Assembly: GCA_021234155.1 (NCBI GenBank)
Contig: JAJEKV010000046.1
Span: 7,385,012-7,449,011, forward strand
Origin: Isoetes taiwanensis
Lineage: Eukaryota > Streptophyta > Lycopodiopsida > Isoetales > Isoetaceae
DNA: 64,000 nucleotides
Direction of reading: 5' to 3'
Part shown: positions 37,473 to 48,940 of the stretch, piece by piece
How positions within the stretch are numbered: the stretch's first letter is position 1
How the letters are laid out: every line of letters starts with the position of its first letter
Made by a program: the position numbers and the translations under genes
The notes under the pieces: model-generated
Told to the model about the DNA's origin: nothing
The model's input: the letters and a program-made list of their open reading frames with translations, nothing else
The model's database searches: none

Positions 37473-37990
37473 CTTTTCGACAGCAGTTGGTGGAGGTAAT
37501 GTCCTGGCATCTCTGGCAACTGGCTCACTAGACTCAACTTGCTTATTGGTATCATTCATGCTTCTGGTGTGCACCACCATGATCTCTTCTACTTTAGGGA
37601 CCTCTGTTGCTTGTACAAACCTTATAGAGGTACTTGGTTCAGTAAATCTCACAGCCAGATTTGATTCTGGTTTCTTTTCCTTTTCCTGTTTTGCAACATA
37701 TTCTTTAACAGAGCATTTGAGGTCAGTATGGCCTATGTCTTTACAAAAAGCACAAACAGGACATTCTCTTCCAAAGTATGGCCTGGCACTAGAAATCACA
37801 AAGGCAGGGGTTGCCCGGGGCTTACAATATCTTGTAAATGATAAGGCGGCGGACTTAAATGGCATGTAAACAGAGCTGCTCAAATGGGCAGGGCCACCGA
37901 CAATGCCCTTCCTCACTATATTATTCAACTGAATGTTACAAGAAGGCTTTCCCCCACAATGGACCATTAGTAAGGTTATTCACATCTACA
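37473..37990 (-). pseudogene. stray gag fragment of the element A family fused to the LTR
   Basis: It is almost the same as 34610-34900 of element A (CPVCAFCKDIGHTDLKC, EVPKVEEIMVVHTRSMND) and continues further upstream (MVHCGGKPSCNIQLNN). It flows in frame into the LTR, giving an artificial 221-codon stretch at 37302-37967. It probably comes from an element with an internal deletion between gag and the LTR, or from unequal recombination. Confidence 0.75.
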
Positions 37991-38754
37991 ATGCATGGAC
38001 CCACATTGCTCAACCAATTATCGCACAATCATGGTTAGCTCGCTATTTGCAAAACTACTTGTCGGCATTCTCGAGCAACAGTTAACGATGTTGGCGGAGG
38101 AAGCAGAGGTATGGACACTCACACAGGCAGGATTCAGGTCCCAACACTCTACCATTGATCATATCTAATAAGATAAAGTTAAAGATAAACTTTTTATTGT
38201 CCATGAGAACCCAGTCAGGTTATGGGACCCAAACAAAAAGGGGAGCATAAGCCCAAACCAAAACTGGGGGACAAACCCCATCATCAGAACGGAAGGGGAG
38301 AACTAATCCCCATCACAAAATAAACAGACATTTAAATTTCAATTTTTTACAATGAGAATTAGCTGGGGAAGACGGTGACCTAGCAAACACACTAATGAGT
38401 AATGATATGCGTTTGCACCACTAAAAGAATCTTTTAAAGATTCCCTAAAAAAACTTAAATTTTGCCACTTTTTGGAGGGGGGGTCAGTTTGAAAAACGGC
38501 TCTCAATTTATAATTGCATGACCCATGACCCATTTTAGGGCTCAAAATTAAGGAAAATCTTTTGTTTTGTTAATTTTACACCCCCAAACTAGATGTAAAA
38601 TTAGAATCGCAATTAGGTGGATTTGGGACAAACTTGGAAATAGAAAAAATTGAAAAACCACTAGAATCTTGACCAAAATTAAATGTTAAAATATGCAAAT
38701 CTTAGCGTATCCAATTGTTATTACTATAACAGAACCACAAGATGCTATGCACAT

Positions 38755-39220
38755 ATGTAGCAAAATAACAGGGGGTTCCAGGGGGATTTGATATAGATGT
38801 AAAAATAACAATTATTGAAACCATAGACCATATATCCCTAAAACAATTGAATAAGTTGTTATAAAAAAACATAGATTCAAAATAAAAAATAATCACATTA
38901 GCTCACTAGGTATATTGATTAAAGTAGTCTTATTAGGACATTGAGTTATTTTGGTAGAGGTTCGAGCCCCCGTATTTCATATTCTAAAATCTTAGACAAA
39001 GGCATATAGAGGTTCGATATTCCCTCAAAACTTTAGGGGAAATCGTATTTCATATTTTAAAATCATAGGCGCCTCCAATCATAAATGACTATAAGCGAAA
39101 CGAGAGGTGCCAAGAGGCCCCAACATACGATCTGGGTCGTAGGATCGACGAATCCGACGATTGTGGTAGTCCAGGGTGCACCTTGTTTAGAATAGAATAG
39201 AATAGAATAGAATAGAATAG
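38755..39220 (+). repeat. 430-bp repeat copy 1, Pol III-like boxes, (AATAG)n tail
   Basis: The unit starts ATGTAGCAAAATAACAGGGG. It has TTAGCTCACTAGG at 38898 (like a tRNA A box) and GGTTCGAGCCC at 38959 (exact B-box core), with a second GGTTCGA at about 39010. It ends in five or six AATAG repeats (39189-39220). Internal tRNA-like boxes plus a simple-repeat tail are SINE features; 430 bp is long but possible. Confidence 0.5.
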
Positions 39221-40320
39221 ACATTATTGTCCCTTGTGCCATGAGGCCACTGGACTTATGTAGCATGGGCGAGCTCCCTAAAGGGTGCTACTAGCACATC
39301 ACGCTTTTCTTGGTTTCTTCTAGTACCGGCACCCCCTTATATTTTGGCTTCGTGGCCATGCGAGAATGCCGCTTTGAGCTGTACACATTGTGGATTCCAT
39401 TGTCCCACCTTTAATAGTGGGTCAAATTGTGAACCCTCAGCTTTTGGTGCACCAGAACTCTTATGTGGAAATAGAACACCAAATGCGGGGGTTGTACCCG
39501 CTTATCTTGGTAGTCACCGGAGGTTTCACCGTCCCTACACTTAGCTCCTTTCCTTTTTCTACAATTATTGTGCATAGTCTTGGTGCCCAATAGTGGTGCC
39601 CAGCGGCAATAAACTTGCACTGACCTGGGCTACATTAGTGACGCCGATTACTATCAGGATTAAAAAACCTTGCCCCAAAGGGTTTTCGAGGAAAAACCTT
39701 AATAGTAATGGGCTCACTAATGCACAGTATTATTATCAGATCCTTTTCTGTCATTCTGGATTTTGGATTTTTTCCGCTGCCACATCCTTTTTCCATCGTG
39801 TGGATTTTGGATTCTCCGCTGCCATTCATCCTTTTTCCATCATTCTGGATTTTGGATTTTTCCATCTGCTGCTCTTCCAAAATCTGCCATAGCTATCATG
39901 TTTTTCTCCTTCTGTATTGTTGCTTTGAAGAGCTTCCTGCAAGAAGCCTAAGATCGTTGCAGAAGCCGATGGATGCCTTTATGGATTTTTCTACTAATTG
40001 TCTAAATGTCCAATTCATCCACAACACAGATGAGCATTATTGTTAGGCTGCAAAAACCCTAAACTAAACTGATTAGAACTGATTAAAGCTCCATTCCGGA
40101 GCTATGAATATGTAGTGATTACTGGCAACATAACATCACGCATCCAAAGGTCCGTGTTTATAACCCATCTTGAAATATTCTAACTACACTATGTTAGCAC
40201 AATCCACCAGCTTATGTAGTCACTGCCTAATAGTTCAGATTTATATTAGTATAAAGCGTCTAAAGAACCTTCCAATTTCATACATAACATGCATATATTA
40301 TACTAATAAAACTGATGCAT
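39221..40320. other. spacer with a short decayed tandem repeat
   Basis: No gene. Around 39740-39875 the phrase TTCTGGATTTTGGATTTTT, followed by CGCTGCC and ATCCTTTTTCCATC, occurs about three times in diverged form. Confidence 0.45.
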
Positions 40321-40740
40321 GGGAGTTCCAGGGGGATTTGATATAGATGGAAAAATAACAATTCCTGAAATCATAGACCATATATCCCTAAAACAATTGA
40401 ATAAGTTGTTATAAAAAAAACATAGGTTCAAAATAAAAAATAATCACATTAGCTCACTAGGTATATTAGTTAAAGTAGTCTTATTAGGACATTGAGTTAT
40501 TTTGGTAGATGTTCGAGCCCCCGTATTCATATTCTAAAATCTTAGGCAAAGGCATATAGAGGTTCGATATTCCCTCAAAACTTTAGGCGAAATCGTATTT
40601 CATATTTTAAAATCATCGGCTCCTCCAATCATAAATGACTATAAGCGAAACGAGAGGTGCCAAGAGGCCCATCATACGATCTGGGTCGTAGGATCGACGA
40701 ATCCGACGACTGTGGTAGTCCAAGGTGCACCTCGTTTAGA
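40321..40740 (+). repeat. 430-bp repeat copy 2
   Basis: The same unit as 38755-39220, with A-box-like TTAGCTCACTAGG at about 40448 and GTTCGAGCCC at 40511. It runs straight into copy 3 without spacer or tail. Confidence 0.6.
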
Positions 40741-41190
40741 ATATGTAGCAAAATAATAGGGGGTTCCAGGGGGATTTGATATGGATGTAAAAATAACAAT
40801 TCCCGAAACCATAAACCATATATCCCTAAAACAATTGAATAAGTTTTTATAAAAAAAACATAGATTCAAAATAAAAAATAACCACATTAGCTCACTATAT
40901 ATATTTGTTAAAGTACCCTTATAAGGACATTGAGTTATTTTGGTAGAGGTTCGAGCCCCCGTATTTCATATTTTAAAATCTTAGGCAAAGGCGTATAGAG
41001 GTTTGATATTCCCTCAAAACTTTAGGCGAAATCGTATTTCATATTTCAAAATCATAGGCGCCTCCAATCATAAATGACTATAAGCAAAACGAGAGGTGCC
41101 CAGAGGCCCCAACATACGATCTGGGTCATAAGATCGACGAATCCGACGACTGTGATAGTCCAGGGTGCACCTCGTTTATAATATGTAGCA
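40741..41190 (+). repeat. 430-bp repeat copy 3
   Basis: In head-to-tail tandem with copy 2. It keeps GGTTCGAGCCC near 40948; the A-box-like part is altered (CTCACTATATA). Confidence 0.6.
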
Positions 41191-41863
41191 AACGACAAAG
41201 TTACAAGACACAACTAACAATTGCATTTTGTGCTTCCTTATCAAAGCATTCCATGGGCACAACCGGTTGAAAGTAAACAAAAAGATGGAAAAAGCCATGT
41301 ATGCATAACACATTGACTCTAAAAAAGGTATGTGAAAAATATCATGATGCTATGCGCATATAGCACCTCAACTATAAAAAATGGTGTGCGATGAAAATAT
41401 CACGAGGCTATGCACACATATCACCTCGACTAACGAAATTGCATGTGATCTACAACATTATAGTCTTGAAACTGCCAGAATTTCAAGATTTCTTTGGATG
41501 AAGACGTGGGCTCAAAACACATTCATCTCCCACTCATCCATCACAAGAAGGTACCACTAAGATAGCTACCCCAACTTAATAAAAAGATTGACAAACAGGG
41601 CACCGAAATTGGAGCTCCTGGCTATGCATGGAAAGCTCCAGTTGTTTTGCAAACAACTGGAACTTTATTATTGCGAGTTGGTTTGTATCGATTTTTTTTA
41701 TTTTTTTATTTTTTGATTTGTTATGGGATGTGTGCTATAATTAATGGTTTATATGTCATTTATAAACTTGATTTTTGATTTTTTTTTCATACAAAATAAA
41801 AAAATATCTCCCATAACACACCAAAACAACAAATTTCAACTTAAAAAAAAAAAAAATAAACTA
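41191..41863. other. no gene seen
   Basis: AT-rich flank of element C with long T and A runs (41694-41720, 41845-41859). Two diverged copies of an ATATCA(C/T)GA(T/G)GCTATG phrase lie at about 41339 and 41396. Confidence 0.4.
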
Positions 41864-43452
41864 TGTGACGTCCCCTACTCGTATACGATGCACCCACCGT
41901 ATACAAACAGGAGTTCATCCTCCATACCAGCTCCATGCTGATACATGGCCCTCCACATATCACTGCAACCGTAATGAGTTCCAGTGGGAAGAGTGAAGGG
42001 GTCATTTTACCCTGTCTCCCTCAGGGCCTACCTAGCTGCGGAAGCGTAAACATACATGTCAGTATACAATATCATCACATATCCACCTCGAAGGGTGGTA
42101 CGTCAACATCTGCATAGACAAAGATCAACACAATACATATGGGAATTCCTACCCAAGGCTCAGACTCGAAGAGATGACTAACGGCTTGGGTCTCCAGAGT
42201 TCATTGCAGACAGAATTCATGGCAATAGGTTTGGCTGGCATAAGAACATGGCTTAGGGTTGTCCACTCCATCCGCCCCTCCTGTGCACACTTTGCAGAGT
42301 AGGCTGAAAAGTGTTGGGACCTGACTGTAGCCCGCCGGATGCATAGCCAAAGGGGCTATTCCTGGGTTGCATCTCCCCAGTTCCGATGGTGCAGGTAGGG
42401 ATCTCTCCCTCCAGAGATCTACGTGCTGACTCAAGGTGACTAGAGGGCCACTGCCCTTATTCGACTTGAACCCACTGGAGAGTGACGCATCACTCCACAG
42501 GTGTCGAGACCATGCCTTGCCCACACGCAGTGGCAAGCCATTAGACCTAGTCCACAATGATCCCCGGTAGACTTTACACACCAGAGGGATCGTTCAAGAG
42601 TCAGAACACGAACCTCTTTATAAGCCAGTCTGGCCCCTTCACCCACAACCAGGTGTGGCTCCTGTGCACAGGCCGAAACTACAGTGTGCTAGAGAGGCTA
42701 ACCTAGGAGCATCTACTACCAAGCTTTAGGGCCTCTACCCCCCTTCCCAATACAAGGAGTTCACAGAGATACATCATCCATATACATCACAGAAGAACTA
42801 AAGAACTAGATCTAATCTATATCATAGAGTTAAGTTCTTTAGTTAGAGTCTGGTATCTGGGGATCTAAGTGGCTGCTATGGGCAATTTAATAGGCTAAAC
42901 CTACTGATTCAATGACTGGAAGACGGTTTAGGCTATTAAATTGACTAAATACCTGATCCTTGGCTCGCTCCTCCTGCCCTGAACTCGACCATCCTGCTAA
43001 ACTGCTTGAAGATGGAACCAACAAGGAAAACTAATGGTGCAATTCGCTCAGACAGAGTCTGAGAGGCGGTTTTGACTCCTGGAGCAAGCAAAACAGAGCT
43101 ATAAAACCCTATGGATGAAAATGGCAAGTTAGGGTTTCTCCTACCTAAATAGACAAGGGGTTAGGGCTAGGGTTTCCAATTATCCCTTTAAGCATGTGGG
43201 ATAATTGGGTATGGCCCATTTGCCTTTAATGGCTAGGTGGCATAAAGGTGTCCACATGGGAAAATGTGCACCTAGATAAATGTGCACATTGGTAGATGTG
43301 CACATTAATAAATGCACATACCTTGCAAGTTGCCCCCTAGGGGCTACCCGCCTGGCTACACGTCGGCGTACACGTCAGTCGGGGTGGCGTGTATGCGTGA
43401 CGAGGCAGTACAGTATACGTCCTAGGACCGTATACTGTGCCAGAACATCACA
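41864..43452 (-). repeat. 3' LTR of element C
   Basis: On the plus strand it begins TGTGACGTCCCC and ends GAACATCACA, followed by a polypyrimidine stretch that is the polypurine tract on the other strand. Its length is 1589 bp. Shared blocks with the LTRs of L and R include the one at 42257. Confidence 0.85.
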
Positions 43453-43464
43453 TTCTCCCCACCT
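43453..43464 (-). other. polypurine tract of element C
   Basis: The minus strand reads AGGTGGGGAGAA immediately before the LTR start TGTGATG. This is the expected primer site for plus-strand DNA synthesis. Confidence 0.7.
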
Positions 43465-44340
43465 TGAAATGATGCTGTCCGCAGCATCATGGGTCTCTCC
43501 ACCTTGGAATCCTCCTAACCTACAATCAACCTGATGCATACAATATACTACTATAATACTTGCACATTTATTAAGATTACCTTAAGGTAATATTTTTAGA
43601 ACATTATTACGCCATTACCTTATGAAATAACTTATCAATTTGTAACATCATTAAAACAAGTTACTCAATAGTTTCACTTATCATGACATTTTAGTTTATC
43701 AAAATTTTAATATTTCATATATATAATTATTCTTCGAGGTACTCTTCATTCCTTGCAACACATTCCAACAAAATTTGTGTTGCAAGTCTTCGTAGCTCGA
43801 CCTCCTTGCCCTCCGGAGCGCTCTATTGGCCTGCAGGTCGACACTACGTTAGTACCGTTTTAATTATTAATAAAAATTTTGGTTATATGGTGACCACCCC
43901 ACCTATCTACATGAATGCATGGCTAATCTCCCGGCGTAGGAAGAGGATGCTTCTTCCATCGTGGCCGTGGAGACAGCGCCCTATAATGCCTATATGGCGC
44001 TCATGCCTACACCTTTAGTTGCCCAGCGTGGAGGATAGGGTCCTTCCCGTATATGGGGCCTGAAGGATAGGGTCCTCCCCGTAGGCATTGACTAGAGGTG
44101 CTTTTCCTATCAATGCATTCCTGAATGACCTCTTTTCTCTCGAGGTCGTCTACTTCCGTGGGACAGAAGTAGACTTTCTAATCTACCTTCCACTCATCCA
44201 AGCGGAACTGCGGTCATGCCTACATTGACATTACACCACGTCCTAGAGATCACCGTAGTGGTCCCATCATCGGTAACAACGCATGCAACCCATACCTAGC
44301 ATAGGTTGCATGCGCAGATTAATCTTAACTACACATAGAA
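43465..44340. other. 3' non-coding region of element C
   Basis: Lies between the pol stop codon and the polypurine tract. Partly AT-rich (43540-43740) and partly GC-rich. No ORF of note. Confidence 0.5.
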
Positions 44341-47300
44341 TTAATCTACACAAATCGACATGCCTGAGCCGATTTCTTCGGAGATGACCTTGTCGTCCCA
44401 TTGCTCCATAAACTGTGGGTACTGTTTTAATAGATCCTTCTTGAGTACCCACATCGCATCTTCCACCGGCAAGTGTTTCCATTTAACCAAATATTGGAGA
44501 AACTCTGATCTCCTTGTTTTCTTGAAGGCTTTATCAAGAATCAATTCTGGAACTATTTCCAGTTGCTCCTCCGTCATTTCCAACAACGTTGGAGTATCCA
44601 AGACTTCGTCTGGATTTGGGGTATGCTTCTTCAACAAACTCACGTGGAAGACTTTATGAATCTTTAGGTGTGCTGGCAAGTCTAACTTGTAGGATTGATT
44701 TCCTACTCTCTGGACTATTCTGAAAGGTCCAGCCCACCTTGGAGCAAGCTTCTTACAATTTCCGATGCGGAGCTTCGCCTGCTTCACCTTGATCTTGAGC
44801 CATACGTCGTCGCCAACTTGGAACTCTCTAACTGTTCGATGCTTGTCGGCGATGCTCTTTTGTCGACTCCTTGTTGCCAGAAGATATCCTCGAACTTCTT
44901 CCACGAGCTGTTGCATGTCGGCCAACATTTGCTGCGAAACCTCTACGTTTGACACGGGATTGTGCCAAGTGTCTGGAGTTAGGCATTGATAGCCGTAGTT
45001 GATCATAAACGGCGACATTTGGGATGATTCCTGCTTGGTGCTATTATACGGAAACTCCACCAAGTGAATAAATTCTTCCCACATACCTTGCTTGTCCCAG
45101 ACATAATTTCGTAGCATATCCTCCAAAATCCTGTTGGTCCGCTCCGTTTGCCCATCCGTCTGAGGATGATAGGCCGTGCTCATGGATAGCTTCGTCTGAA
45201 TCGTCGCAAAGAGGTGTTGCCAAAAGGCGCTCATGAACTTCGGATCTCTGTCGGAGATAATCTCCCTTGGCATGCCATGAAGCCTGAAGATTTCTTTGGT
45301 GAAGAGCTTCGCTGTATCCATAGCCGTGTCTGTGGTCCTGCAAGGCACAAAATGTGCCATCTTCGACAACTTGTCGACTACTACCATCAAGGCATCCTTC
45401 CCTCTTACTGTCCTTGGAAGTCCTGTTACGAAGTCCACGCTGATGACCTCCCACTTAGCGTTCGGCACTGCTAATGGTTCCAATGCCCCTGGAATTCGAA
45501 GCTGCTCTGCCTTCGTCTGCTGACATAGCTGACATTCTTTGATGTAGCGAGCTACTTGCTTCTTTATCCCTGGCCAATAATAGCTGCTGCGCACTTTGAA
45601 ATATGTCTTCATAAATCCTGCATGGCCAGCTATTGGACTGTTGTGGGTGTCGTGGAGAATCAACTTCCTTACACCTGATGATTCGGGCACGCACAACTTG
45701 TCTTTATGGTATAACAGATTGCCTTCCTTCTTATAATGTTTGAAGGCTTCCCGCTCCTTATCTGTTCTAGCCTCCCTAGAGAGGCTTGCCCATACTTCCT
45801 TGAAATCATTATCCAATGGCAATGTCTCCTCAATTTTCTTACCAAACTCACTCGAAAGAGTTGATATAGCGTTACAATGCGTTCTCGTCCCGAATGGTCT
45901 CCTGGAGAGGGCATCTGCAACAACATTAAGCTTGCCGGGCTTATACACTATGTCAAAATCATACTCCTCAAGGAATTCCATCCACCTCCTTTGCCTTAGG
46001 TTGAGGAGTGGTTGGGTGAAGATATATTGAAGGCTCTGGTGATCAGTATCCAATTGAAACTTCCTTCCCAGCAAATAATGCCTCCAAATCCTTAGTGCTA
46101 TGACAATGGCTAGCAACTCCTGATCATGGGTCGGGTAGCGCGTTTTTGCGTCATTCATCTTCCTGGAATCATACTCTACTACACGCTCTTTCTGCATGAG
46201 CACTGCACCTGTGGCTATCTTACTTGCGTCTGTCGCCACCAACTTGTCTTTCTCTGGGTTTGGTAGGGTTAAGACGGGGGCGGTTGTCAAAGCTTCCTTC
46301 AACAATTCAAACCCTGCTTGGGCTTTCTTGTGCCAATGGTCTGCCCAATCTTTCACCTTTTCCGCCCTCGTCAAGTCTGTTAGCGGAGCCGCTATCTTAG
46401 CAAAGTCCTTCACGAACTTCCTGTAGTACCCTGCTAGGCCGAGGAAACTTCTGACCTCATGGACATTCTTCGGTGCCGGCCACTGAATGACTGCTTCAAT
46501 CTTGGCAGGATCCGTCGAAATCCCTTCCGCTGAGATCATGTGACCCAGGTATTCCACCCTCTCCGTTGCGAAGTGACACTTCGACAACTTAGCGTACAAC
46601 TGGTGCCTCCTTAATTTCTTAAGCACTCTCCTTAGGTGTTGCACGTGTTCCTCCAGGGATCTGCTATACACCAAAATATCGTCAAAGAATACTATCACAA
46701 AGGTGTCCAAGAACTCCCTGAAGATGTCATTCATGAGCCTCATGAATGTTGCTGGGGCATTCGATAAGCCGAAAGGCATTACCGTGAACTCATAATGCCC
46801 ATACCTGGTCCTGAAAGTCGTTTTATGGACGTCTTCTTCCTTTATTCTGATCTGATGATAGCCTGACCTTAGGTCGATTTTGGAAAAGACTTTTGCCCCT
46901 TGGAGTTGATCCATCAAGTCGTCTGATCTGGGGAGCGCATACTTATTCTTGATGGTGTGCTTGTTCAACTGCCTGTAATCTATGCACATCCTCAAGCTGC
47001 CATCCTTCTTCTTTACAAAAAGAATGGGTGCTCCAAATGGCGAGACGCTAGGTCTAATGAAGCCTAGGTCGAGCAACTCCTGCAATTGCTTCTTTAGCCC
47101 CTTCAGCTCCTGCGTGATCATTCTGTATGGGGCTTTACTTGTCGGCTTCGTTCCCGGTTCGAGTGCTATCTCACACTTGACTCCCTTATAAGGAGGGAGC
47201 TGCTTGATCTCATCTGGAAAGAGATCGTGGAACTCCGTGATCAACTTAGCTACTTGCTTGGGCAACTCGCTGAGCCCCTTATCTTCCTTACCTTCTTCTG

Positions 47301-47505
47301 ATTCGGGCTCTTGGATCTCGAGCTTGAAGATATATGCTACCTGCTCACTCTTTATGCACCTGAACAACTGCTTACTAGACATGCACTGCATAATGGGAAC
47401 TACTTCTTTACCTATGATCTCTATGATCTTGCCATTGGGTGCTGTGAGGGTCACCTTCCGCTTTCCACAATCAATGAGGGCTCCTGCTAGACCAAGATAC
47501 TCCAT
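44341..47505 (-). CDS. Pol of element C: RT, RNase H, integrase, chromodomain
   Basis: 1054 codons without a stop. RT lies at about residues 120-300 ([28 protein letters not shown], catalytic FFDDILVYS near 273). Ty3 RNase H is at about 420-535 (TDASK 425, HDQELLAI 460, LDTDHQSL 485, ADALSRRP 530). The integrase zinc domain is near 618-661 ([19 protein letters not shown]). The core has D691, D752 and E788, a DD35E spacing. A chromodomain at about 985-1036 ([26 protein letters not shown]) follows. The first Met is internal to the original polyprotein: the frame is separated from the protease by a small deletion at about 47510. Chromodomains direct integration to chromatin with methylated H3 tails. 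All catalytic residues appear present. Confidence 0.95.
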   Translation of the reverse strand: MEYLGLAGALIDCGKRKVTLTAPNGKIIEIIGKEVVPIMQCMSSKQLFRCIKSEQVAYIFKLEIQEPESEEGKEDKGLSELPKQVAKLITEFHDLFPDEIKQLPPYKGVKCEIALEPGTKPTSKAPYRMITQELKGLKKQLQELLDLGFIRPSVSPFGAPILFVKKKDGSLRMCIDYRQLNKHTIKNKYALPRSDDLMDQLQGAKVFSKIDLRSGYHQIRIKEEDVHKTTFRTRYGHYEFTVMPFGLSNAPATFMRLMNDIFREFLDTFVIVFFDDILVYSRSLEEHVQHLRRVLKKLRRHQLYAKLSKCHFATERVEYLGHMISAEGISTDPAKIEAVIQWPAPKNVHEVRSFLGLAGYYRKFVKDFAKIAAPLTDLTRAEKVKDWADHWHKKAQAGFELLKEALTTAPVLTLPNPEKDKLVATDASKIATGAVLMQKERVVEYDSRKMNDAKTRYPTHDQELLAIVIALRIWRHYLLGRKFQLDTDHQSLQYIFTQPLLNLRQRRWMEFLEEYDFDIVYKPGKLNVVADALSRRPFGTRTHCNAISTLSSEFGKKIEETLPLDNDFKEVWASLSREARTDKEREAFKHYKKEGNLLYHKDKLCVPESSGVRKLILHDTHNSPIAGHAGFMKTYFKVRSSYYWPGIKKQVARYIKECQLCQQTKAEQLRIPGALEPLAVPNAKWEVISVDFVTGLPRTVRGKDALMVVVDKLSKMAHFVPCRTTDTAMDTAKLFTKEIFRLHGMPREIISDRDPKFMSAFWQHLFATIQTKLSMSTAYHPQTDGQTERTNRILEDMLRNYVWDKQGMWEEFIHLVEFPYNSTKQESSQMSPFMINYGYQCLTPDTWHNPVSNVEVSQQMLADMQQLVEEVRGYLLATRSRQKSIADKHRTVREFQVGDDVWLKIKVKQAKLRIGNCKKLAPRWAGPFRIVQRVGNQSYKLDLPAHLKIHKVFHVSLLKKHTPNPDEVLDTPTLLEMTEEQLEIVPELILDKAFKKTRRSEFLQYLVKWKHLPVEDAMWVLKKDLLKQYPQFMEQWDDKVISEEIGSGMSICVD

Positions 47506-47513
47506 TCCAATGA

Positions 47514-48053
47514 TTAGATCATTACCTCTGCCCCCATCTGAATGTTGATTCCTGGCAAATCAATATCGAAGTTTATCCTTTTGCCCGTTGTATGCCTTAC
47601 TCCCCCGTTTGCTAATACCATGGGTCTTGGCTTGGACTTCAATGGCTTGAGCTTCAATATCTCGACCATTCTTGGGGATGCAAAGTTGTGGCTACTTCCC
47701 GAATCTATCAGGATTGTGAATGACTTGGCTTTGGCCTTCCCTATTGTGGATATTACCTGATATTGATTCTCCGCTTGTTCTGTGTCTATTGCGGCAAAGA
47801 TATGACACTCACCCTGAATATAGTCGCGGGCTGGCTCGCCGTCGTCGTCAGACGGAGTGTCCCATCCTCCCAACTCCGCTAGTGCTGCACTCATGACGTA
47901 GGGGCAGTTCGCTGTCCTATGGTCTGGCTGGAAACACCTGAAGCAAAGCTGCTTTTCTATGCACTCCTGCCTCTTTTCCTTGGGCATTGCTTGCAAAAAG
48001 GACCGCACTGCTTTGGAGTAGTTTGACCCCTCCTGCTTGTCCTTGAAGGACAC
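47514..48053 (-). pseudogene. nucleocapsid and protease part of element C
   Basis: A 179-codon stretch with a zinc knuckle CFRCFQPDHRTANC and the protease active site ILIDSGSSHNFAS. It ends AEVMI-stop. In element R the same place reads GAEVMGIGGYLNLIVGMEYL without interruption, so about 16 nt were lost here, which separated protease from RT. The gag-side frameshift is at about 48060. Confidence 0.85.
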
Positions 48054-48889
48054 CTGCTTCCTCTCCTGCGGTTGCCACCATATAGGCCTTTAGCTGGACC
48101 TGGGCTTGCCGCTCTAGGGCTATAACTCCCTGCTGCCTTGCCTTTATCCTGGTAATACTGCTGCCTCTGCCCGCTATTCTGAGGCCCCGTCCCTTGCAAG
48201 CTTATTGCCTTGGATTCTGCTTCTGATACTGTCTTAGGGTTTATTGCCCTTACAAGCTTGCGGATCTCATCATTCAGCCCTTCAATATAGCTCTCCACTG
48301 CATGCTTTTCACTCAACTTTGGCACATAAAGCCTTAGTCTCATGAATTCCTCTGTATATTTCTGGACTGATTTGTTGCCTTGCTGCAACCTGTAGAACTG
48401 CTGCATCATGTTGGACTTGTGCTCTCTTGGGACGTAATGGCGCTTGAAAGCTTTAGCAAACTTTCTGAACCTGCAAGCTTCCCTGCTTAAGCCATGGGCC
48501 TTGGCATAACCCTTCCACCAAATTCGTGCTGCTCCCTTCAGGTTGGCTGTTGCCACCCTGCCTTTGTCCTTGTCCTTCATACCATAGGCGTTGCCATATT
48601 CACTCATCTCATCGAGCCAAGCCTCTGCTTCCATGCCCGACCTGTTCTCGCCTGAGAATTGCTCGAGCTTCCTGGCCTTCCATACGTTTCCCTATGCAGA
48701 GTCTACCTTCTTCTGGTAGTCCGAGGTTCTCGTCTCCTTGTGTCTGTCGTCCCTTCGGTTCTGCACTTGTTCAGCCTCTTCCTCGGAACCAGAGTCTGAG
48801 TCCGAGCTTGAGTCGGAGGATTCCGTGCTGGAGGACCTCCTTCTCCTCTTCTTGTCCTTTCCTGCTTTCCGAGTTGATGCTTGTGGCAA
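47957..48889 (-). pseudogene. gag of element C
   Basis: The start is MPQASTRKAGKDKKRRRR, basic and then a Ser/Asp/Glu-rich run. An in-frame TAG at 48692 follows KKVDSA. The core then reads LEQFSGENRSG, WLDEMSEYGNAYGMKDKDKG, ARIWWKGYAKAHGLS and VPKLSEKHAVESYIEGLND, typical of the plant retrotransposon gag domain. Near 48060 a one-base loss shifts the frame, so that the nucleocapsid continues in the next stretch. One stop and one frameshift suggest a dead gag rather than programmed recoding, because the closely related R copy breaks at different places. Confidence 0.85.
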
Positions 48890-48940
48890 CAGGGCGTTGC
48901 CTTCCGACCCAACTCCTGCTCGATGACATTATCTGCGCCC

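Larger units (their letters stand above)
41864..48940 (-). mobile_element. Ty3/gypsy chromovirus element C
   Basis: Minus-strand order is gag (48889 downward), nucleocapsid and protease, RT-RNase H-integrase-chromodomain, a 3' non-coding region, polypurine tract and 3' LTR. The C-terminal chromodomain makes it a chromovirus. The gag and LTR are related to elements L and R. Homology to the pre-gag region of R fades at about 48940, and no 5' LTR, primer-binding site or histone-like ORF is found beyond, so the 5' part seems lost or replaced. Confidence 0.85.

Noticed and set aside
37302-37967. 221-codon gene
   Set aside because: A chance fusion of a gag fragment with LTR sequence; the second half is LTR.
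48692-48889. Programmed stop or frameshift recoding in gag of element C
   Set aside because: The related copy in R breaks gag at different positions and does not have the TAG, so simple decay is more likely.
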